Below are positions 36,362 through 64,000 of a stretch of 64,000 nucleotides of DNA, piece after piece. The DNA lies in assembly GCA_020002185.1 (NCBI GenBank), contig CM034532.1, forward strand, positions 51,630,702-51,694,701. The letters are read 5' to 3'. Position 1 is the stretch's first letter. Every line of letters starts with the position of its first letter. Origin of the DNA: Paraescarpia echinospica (Eukaryota > Annelida > Polychaeta > Sabellida > Siboglinidae). The translations under genes were made by a program, and so were the position numbers. The notes below the pieces were generated by a model that had not been told where the DNA came from, ran no database searches, and saw only the letters and a program-made list of their open reading frames with translations.

Positions 36362-38628
36362 GAAAGAGGCACCACTCCGCTGTTTTAGTGAAGCCGGCAT
36401 GCAACAGCGCCCTCCGGCGGTGATCTAGGAGAACTACACGATGGCACAGAGACGACAGCACCACTTGGTGCAGCGCCCCGAATTGTTCCAATTCTAAAAG
36501 TAAATGTCTCAATAATTGTTTTTTTTTCGATTTCCGAATGATGCTGAAAGGTATAAACAATTGAACATGGATGGTTGGGTTATATATCACTGTTAACATT
36601 CTTTATATTTTATAACTGATGAAATAAATCGAATAATTCACTTGCTCAATGCGCCCAGCCTACGGTTACTATACTATAGAAGAATTTAATGTTCACCTAT
36701 ATGTAACATCTGGTGGAGGAAGAGAGAGAGACTAGCAAGTTGTTTTTTTGTAGTTTACGTACACTGTTTAGGGCGTTTGTGATAAACTATAATCTAGATA
36801 ATTGTGTATTTCGACTGGTGTTACGAGAATGTCGACAAACAGTGCCGTTATTTGAAATGGACGAAAATCCGTTACGACTATGAATTATATGACCAGCGCT
36901 GGTTTGGACATCAAAGTGGTCATATGTGACCAAGGGTCGAATAATCGAAAGACTCTTGAGGCACTTCTAGGAGTCAGTGCGGCTAAGCCTTTCTTCCTCC
37001 ACAACTAGAAAAAGATCTATGTCATGTACGACCCACCTCATCTGATAAAACATGAGGAACAACCTCATGAAAACAGGCTTCAAAAGAGAAGATGGGAAAA
37101 GCAGTAAGTGGAGCTACATTCGTCAGTTTTTCCTGATCGATTCCAGAAGCGCTGTGCTTGTGGCTCCTAAACTGACACACAAGCTCATTGACTTGCCCCC
37201 GGTTTCGGCTTTGCGATTTAAATATGCGAGTCAAGTCTTCTTTCACTCTGTTGGCTGCTGGTGTTTCTACAATGGTTACATTTAAGTCACTCCCTGAGGA
37301 TGAAGAAGAAACACCACTGTTCTTGGAACGTATGGACCGTCTCTTCAACTGTTTCAACAGCAGACATTCAAGCACAAATAACAGATGAGACATGTTTTGT
37401 TAAATACATCTGGGCACAAGGAATTTCGTCTGTCTACCATAGAGTGGCTTTTGTCACTTGAGTCTGGAAGCACACGTAAACTGTCATTTCTGTCCGGGTG
37501 GTTGATGACCATTCGTAATCTTCTGTCGCTGTGGGACGATTTGCATCCTAACTGGCCGGCTAAATCAAGATTGCTTAGAGATCCTCTTTGCTGCGATTAG
37601 GGGTAATGGTGGCCATAGTGACAACCCTTAAGCTGAGCAGTTCCGACTCTACCTTCGTCAGGTAATGGTCGATTCTATTCTACTGCAGAGCAAAGAGAGC
37701 AACTGCAGGGAAGACGGGGACGACTTTTCTTCTCAACCTCAAGTCTTTCAGTACTGCGTGTCAACACATCGCCGCCGTTGAAGATGATCCTCTGCCCGTT
37801 TTCTCTCAAACAGGATAAATGACCAAACTTTATTTCAACTTTGAGACTGAAGACCTCTCCGTTGAGGAAGGAAACACCTTGACATACATAGCAGGATACA
37901 TGACCAAGAAACTGCTTGACAAAGTATGTCAACAATGTCAGCAAACCCTGATTGGTTCACCGACAAGTTCATGTACAGAAGTGCTGCTACTTAAAAACAG
38001 CTAGGGAATGCAAAAGACGGACTTGTAACACCAAGTAAGGAACTAGCATCAACAGTTGAAAATATGGAGCGTGCTTTCAAGAAACCAAGCCACGCTCTAC
38101 ATACGAATAAAGTCCGGAGTAGACTGCGCAGTCATCTCGTCAAAGAAATGCCCGAATACTCAGTTGTCAATCTTTGTCGGAGATTATGTGTTGAACTTAT
38201 TCATCAACATTTCCCTCCATGCTTTGTTGAAGATGAATAACAATAACTTCACTACTTCAAGAGTGAGAAATGGAAAAGTCCTGAAGTTGTTGCATGTGTA
38301 AACAGGTAAGTAGGCGCAACATTCAGCGGGCACCAACAGACGTGACATCAGCATACGGCGGGCACCTGCGTCCAATATATGTTATTTTAAAATTATAAAT
38401 ACGGGTGCCCATTTGAAGAATAAATAATTGCCTTCAAAATAACGTATATTTGTGTACATACGAACGCACAAGTATAATGATTTGTGCGCTGTCTTAGTGA
38501 CGTCGGTATGCTATAGCTTTGAAAAGATAGATCCGCTGCGTGGTTCTCCTAGATTGCCGGCGGGTGGCGCCACTAATTGACCTGGCTTCATTTCTCGACC
38601 GATATTTAGATGAGTGGTGCCTCTTTGA
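36362..38628 (+). mobile_element. P-element-like DNA transposon, decayed
   Basis: Terminal inverted repeats GAAAGAGGCACCACTC (left) and CAAAGAGGCACCACTC (right, complement). Similarity extends inward (GAAGCC, then ATCTAGGAGAAC) for over 70 bp. Inside, plus-strand pieces read VVICDQGSNNRKTLEALLGV, KIYVMYDPPHLIK, NNLMKTGFKREDGKSSKWSY and TVENMERAFKKPSHALHTNK, which match P-element/THAP9-type transposases. No N-terminal THAP DNA-binding domain is seen, and stops and frameshifts abound. No clear 8-bp target duplication was found. Confidence 0.75.
36870..38300 (+). pseudogene. P-element-type transposase remnant
   Basis: The fragments follow the family order: RNase-H-like core start (VVICDQGSNNRKTL), KIYVMYDPPHLIK, LSTIEWLLSLESGSTRKLSF, then a CLEILFAAIRG and DNPTAEQFRLYLRQVM-like stretch across frames near 37570-37670. 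They end in TLTYIAGYMTKKLLD and RSHLVKEMPEYSVVN. At least five frame changes are needed, so it is non-functional. Confidence 0.7.
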
Positions 38629-39515
38629 TTACATCAAGAAGATTTAAGTTTTGAACTCTTTCGATTCTGGTTTCATCTATCTTGAGTAGAAAAGGATTTA
38701 CTTGTTTATTTGTCAGTTTGTGTATTATATATTTATTTATTTAAGCCATTCGTTTGTTTATTTCTGTATTTAAATGTTGTTCGACATCTTTACGACATAT
38801 TTTTTTAAAGATTAGATGGTAGTAAGTAGAGTTGTATCATCTGCATACATTACATATATAAATATCTCACTTGACTAAAGAAAGCCATTTATGTATATTA
38901 GAAACAGAAGTGGGCCTATCATATAGCCTTTTGGCACACCTGACAGGGTCTCAGAAATATTATAATTATAGATAACGTATTATTTTATATTTTTCAAATA
39001 ACTTTTCATAACATTCCTTTCCATGGCATATTTGGTTGAATGACTAGATTTGAAGCCGTACTGGTAAGCATTAAAACGTTGGTGTTCTGTAAATATAAAT
39101 ATATCTGAGTATGCATTACTTTTTCAATAACCTTAGATATTACAGGTAGGAGAGATACCGGTCTGTATTTACAAAAAGAAGTTTCGTCATCATTTTTAAA
39201 GATACGAATAACTTTCGCAATTTTTATCCCATCTGGGACGATTCCAGTATGTAATATTTGATTAAAAAGCAAGGTTATGTGTTTAATAAAAATAAATTTT
39301 AAATATTTTAGTTGTTTCAGTGCAATATCATCATTACCACTACTGGTGTTTGCAGGGAAATTGTCAATTATTTTGAGCATTGACTCTTCATTTATCTCTT
39401 GGAATTGGAAACGCATTTCAAACTTTCTTAGATAGAAACTATGAGTTGTATTACTCGTGCATGTGATTTTGTTTGCAAGATGTTTTTCTGTGTTTATAAA
39501 AATAAAATAAGACAC

Positions 39516-40977
39516 GCTATTGACGAGGAGTTAATGCGGCATCAGGTTTTATTGTACACTCAACAAAATGTACAAGGAACACTCTGATCAATATCTAGTT
39601 CTAATCTTATATCAATATAATCTTATATCAATACTTATTCGCTAACAACTGTAACAACTGTACCAATAAACACATCATTAATAATACACACAGTTATTTT
39701 TTTCCATGATATCTCAACGAGAATATTGCTATATCGACATCAAAGAATAGTAAAACATAAGCACACGCCCCACAGCGCAATCGACCGTCTTTTCTACTGA
39801 TGCTGTGAAAACGATGATTCTACATTTTAAATTAAGTAATTTAATGTATTATGAAAAGATTTGAGCTGTAAGTTCGTAGCCTGTTTCGGTAATAATCTAA
39901 GTACGTAGCCTACCAAGTGTGTAGCCAACTACGTTTGTGAATACAACGGAAAGCACGCCAAACTTGTAACACATGTATAGGTGTTGAAACGGAGAACCAC
40001 GTCACTGATATATGACAATGTTTAACCAGATTTAACAACCTAGAATATATTGTCCTTTGTTTTATTGTTATAGTGTGATAGATATGCTAACGTTGGTAGG
40101 CATTTTAGTACTTTTGTCTTGGTGATTGTTTTTTTTTGCGAGTATGTCTCCCACAATTTCTTCAGATGAATATGAGAAAACTCAAATTTCCGTTGCGTTG
40201 ACCGCTAGAGTTTGAGTAGGCAAACGTTTAGCTTGTACTACAAGGTAACAAGTAAATATCGTATTTTCCATTTCTTGTCACGAGTAATTCTACGGTCGGT
40301 TACATTTAGCAGGTAACGTAACCTGAAACACAACTTTTATTTCGAAAGACCAACGGATAAATATTCCTACTATTTTTATAACTGCTCATTATCATTAAAA
40401 AACGTGTGCTTTAGCTAACCTTAACACCCTTGTTTCTAGGTTGATAAAGCCCATTCTTGTCGGTGATTTTTTCAGAACACTTCCAGAAGTATAATATAAT
40501 ATATATAATATGTATAATATATGATGTAAATTTGAACATTGCTTTTTTGCGTTTACGTTAGACATTCCTAAGAGATCGGCATTGCTCGCGACCTCGGCAT
40601 AATGGCAGAAAATATGCATAACGCTATGAACACTCAATTTACGTCCGTCTAACATCCGCGAACCATAAAACAGGAAAGAATCATTAACCGACAGGGATTT
40701 TCGAAGCAACAAACGCGTCGCTTTTCTACTGGTGTGTCGTTAATTAATCCCTAAAGGTTCGGCGCCCGATACACAAACCTTCTAGGAGATAAGAGTTAAC
40801 ATACCCCCCTCACACACATAAACCTACATATATACATACGCTAGCTCGATTACCGTGAGATTCGTAATAATGGATTGTACTTTAAGATACCACGTATTTC
40901 GTTACTTATGCTGTGTTTTGCAGGGCATTTTATAGTGGTCATTACAGCAGGTCTGGGTGTGTGGTTCACAGCCTTCA
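39516..40977 (-). other. 3' flank and 3' UTR region of gene A
   Basis: Downstream of the gene A stop. Minus-strand AATAAA near 40338 could mark the transcript end. The rest is AT-rich with no recognised gene. Confidence 0.4.

Positions 40978-64000
<23,023 letters not shown>

Larger units (their letters stand above)
36020..39515 (-). mobile_element. AT-rich LINE copy split by a P-like transposon
   Basis: Two minus-strand pieces of one LINE. 39515-38640 codes SMLKIIDNFPANTSSGNDDI, KIAKVIRIFKNDD, YRPVSLLPVISKVIEKVMHT and YADDTT. 36360-36020 aligns by eye with the later RT part of the LINE at 16380-16740. The DNA between is foreign. Same family type as 15679-19248 but older, with many stops. Confidence 0.8.

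Overview
This is a window of an animal nuclear genome. Coding exons are short (about 140-340 bp), have GT-AG boundaries almost all in phase 1, and sit in AT-rich introns full of microsatellites, minisatellites and decayed retrotransposons. The extracellular domain mix (thrombospondin type-1, PAN/apple, EGF, group-A SRCR, and a CASPR/neurexin-IV-like region) and the LINE types (a PHD-finger LINE with a 2A-like relic, long AT-rich LINEs) suggest a marine invertebrate, such as a lophotrochozoan or invertebrate deuterostome. The species cannot be named from sequence alone.

Two host genes lie head-to-tail on the minus strand. Gene A enters from beyond 64000 and ends at the stop codon at 40978-40980. 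In the window it has 13 single-exon TSP1 repeats (63377 down to 48907), then four exons coding a fibrinogen-related, CASPR-like C-terminal region (48769 down to 40978). Gene B starts at an ATG at 11973 (signal peptide plus PAN/apple exon). It continues through an EGF exon, two TSP1 exons, a two-exon SRCR domain and two more TSP1 exons, and leaves the window inside another TSP1 exon at 25-1. Both look like secreted adhesion, matrix or recognition proteins. No transmembrane segment is visible in either.

The roughly 29 kb between them (11974-40977) is mostly mobile-element debris. It holds a nearly intact AT-rich minus-strand LINE (15679-19248), a GC-rich PHD/endonuclease/RT LINE on the plus strand (21610-24835) with an ORF1 pointing the other way beside it, and pieces of at least three more LINE copies. 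It also holds a 3.26-kb foldback element with a 9-bp target-site duplication (30275-33530) set in an LTR-like sequence, and a P-element-like transposon (about 36362-38628) nested in another LINE.

The most striking pattern is in the introns of the two TSP1 genes. Several tandem arrays sit on splice sites and copy them. A 41-bp unit makes 15 copies of the 5' splice site of one gene B exon, and a different 41-bp unit makes three donors after a gene A exon. A 42-bp donor unit and a 47-bp acceptor unit flank one intron at the right edge, and a 21-bp unit repeats near another acceptor. A 4.25-kb, 32-bp satellite with higher-order structure carries a GTAAGT donor core on the transcribed strand in nearly every unit. 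The TSP1 exons also show recent duplication in one- and two-exon blocks.
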